DNA of 64,000 nt from Clavelina lepadiformis (lineage: Eukaryota; Chordata; Ascidiacea; Aplousobranchia; Clavelinidae): positions 25,420,001 through 25,484,000 of the forward strand of contig NC_135242.1 in the NCBI RefSeq assembly GCF_947623445.1. Direction: 5' to 3'. Positions 62,761 to 64,000 of the stretch are shown one piece after another. The first letter of the stretch is position 1; each line of letters begins with the position of its first letter. Both the position numbers and the translations under genes were made by a program. Under the pieces are notes generated by a model, which did not search any database, had not been told where the DNA came from, and worked only from the letters and a program-made list of their open reading frames with translations.

Positions 62761-63643
62761 TTGTCATTGAGAGTGAAGAGTTGTCACTGTCTCCCGGCAC
62801 CATTTCAATGGCATGAAAAGTGGATGAAAATGATTCTATTGCCGGTCAGGTATTTTCATAAAACAAACTGTTTTTGCCTTTCTTTGATGATTGAAAAAGT
62901 GAAACCTATATTTTCTTACCAGATTTTGGACAACAGGTAAAAAAAGTTTTACAGAACAATGGACTTAGATCCTGTCCTATGACATCATTGAACAGGATCA
63001 CATGACGAGTCTGTTCACACAGTAATTTATTTGATGACAGACATCTAAGCAGTGAAAATCGAAGCAAGATTTACTTTTTAAAGATTAAAAGTAACTTAAA
63101 GGAGAGAAAAGTTTTTATTTCTAAAATCATTCTTTTAGATTCTTTCTTCTTTAAACAGCGTTCTGTGAATTCCCGGCAAACTTGGGCAAAGTTATCACTT
63201 ATGAAGAAGCTCTGACTGCGTCATTTAGAGCACATAGGAAGCACATGAGCGGAGCATCTTGTGTTTTTGTGGTGGGAATCCCCAAATCGTCGTTCTTTGA
63301 ATGTGACATCACAATCTTAATGGTCTACTGTGTTGACTCTACACAGACAATGGCGACATTATGCGGACATAAATTAAAAGCAAGAAGGAATCAGAAACAG
63401 AAATCGAAGTCAAAGATGTCTATGAATATAATTTGAGACAAATCTCAATAAAAACCTCTTTACTTTTAATTTGTACAGAGTTGTGAGCTGGAGTCGCTGA
63501 CGTCACACTCCACCGCGCTTGATGTAACGAATCCATTTGTTATATGACAATTGAAAGTGCTTCAAACCTGCCGATCAAAAAAGTGGCGCACTTGAGCGGA
63601 AATCGCGAATTGAATCTCGTCTATGAGGTACGATTGGAACTAC
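62761..63643. other. Region between lipoxygenase remnant and GH9 gene
   Basis: May hold the N-terminal lipoxygenase exons and the last GH9 exon, but neither was found. A plus-strand frame at 63182 reads ANLGKVITYEEALTASF, which recalls the C terminus of Gfo/Idh/MocA oxidoreductases; a single short match is too little to call. Confidence 0.4.
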
Positions 63644-64000
63644 TTAATTCCTATCAACCCAGCACCTAGCACTCCCACCTGCAACCGTCCCTTGCATTCC
63701 AGCGTTGTAGTCAAGGCCGACCCCGTTCGCTTTGTAGTTGCTCCTGTCGTCAAGGTAACGGTCAAGTTCATCCGGTCCACCAACAAGCGCCCCCTGGAGG
63801 ATTTGTGGATTCGAAGACTTTTTCCGGTAGGCGTCCCACCCGCACGGACCGGCCATGCTGCACGAACTGAAGTAAAGATAACAGGGTCACAGGTCACACT
63901 TATGACCGCATAATAAGGTCGTACCTTGCGCGATGGTGGGGCTGGCCGGGATAGTTCCTCCCATAGCCCACAACGAAGCTGCGGCCGGTCCTCCCCAGGA
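63644..64000 (-). CDS. GH9 endo-beta-1,4-glucanase (cellulase), C-terminal part
   Basis: Secreted glycoside hydrolase family 9 enzyme that cleaves beta-1,4-glucan. Two minus-strand exons are visible. The one at 64000-63925 (cut by the window edge) encodes GRTGRSFVVGYGRNYPGQPHHR, with the active-site His of the RSFVVGFG...PHHR motif. The next starts at 63866 and reads SSCSMAGPCGW, then PQILQGALVGGPDELDRYLD (with the catalytic-motif Asp pair region), DRSNYKANGVGLDYNAG and MQGTVAG. The conserved DYNAGF block has Met for Phe. The exon either ends at a donor (GCAG|gtggga, at 63679) and continues in an exon I did not find, or runs to a stop at 63644. Animal GH9 genes are known in tunicates, molluscs and insects. 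Confidence 0.88.

Noticed and set aside
63182-63436. Gfo/Idh/MocA oxidoreductase C terminus
   Set aside because: Only one short motif (GKVITYEEAL) matches, with no upstream Rossmann part.

Overview
The window looks like tunicate genomic DNA, most likely Ciona. Compact genes are cut into many short exons by short GT-AG introns with GTAAGT/GTGAGT donors. The intergenic DNA is AT-rich, and orthologues of vertebrate genes sit close together, including an animal GH9 cellulase. All genes were read by translating exons and matching splice sites and phases by eye. No program was run, and no viral or retroviral element was recognised.

Layout. 47-5818 (+): 3' part of a castor/CASZ1 zinc-finger transcription factor. 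6919-8356 (+): secreted-then-anchored MAM-domain membrane protein. 8395-18725: about 10 kb without a recognisable gene but dense in the palindrome TGACGTCA. 18726-20745 (+): a small three-coding-exon precursor of a peptide that resembles the parathyroid hormone/TIP39 family; this is the most interesting item. 22416-23132 (+): a doubtful two-exon gene. 26271-31104 (-): RNF13/RNF167-type PA-TM-RING ubiquitin ligase, with a 333-bp hAT MITE in one intron. 34209-36802 (+): UTP3/SAS10 rRNA-processing factor. 38066-41251 (+): 6-phosphogluconate dehydrogenase. 41494-42014 (-): RNase P subunit RPP21, 5' end not found, tail to tail with PGD. 44326-46524 (-): TEX36 homologue. 48286-55857 (-): complete CASK scaffold kinase (891 codons) with extra, phase-compatible exons in its central intron. 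59731-61395: internally deleted pogo/Tigger-like DNA transposon. 61575-62760 (-): a lipoxygenase gene that appears decayed. 63644-64000 (-): 3' part of a GH9 endoglucanase that runs off the window.

The genes do not form an operon or a single pathway. They are mostly housekeeping and regulatory genes (nucleolar processing, pentose phosphate pathway, tRNA processing, ubiquitin ligase, synaptic/junctional scaffold) interleaved with accessory genes. Two features stand out across the window. One is about 50 exact copies of the CRE-like palindrome TGACGTCA, where chance predicts about one. The other is the isolated PTH-like hormone gene, whose intron positions also follow vertebrate PTH genes.
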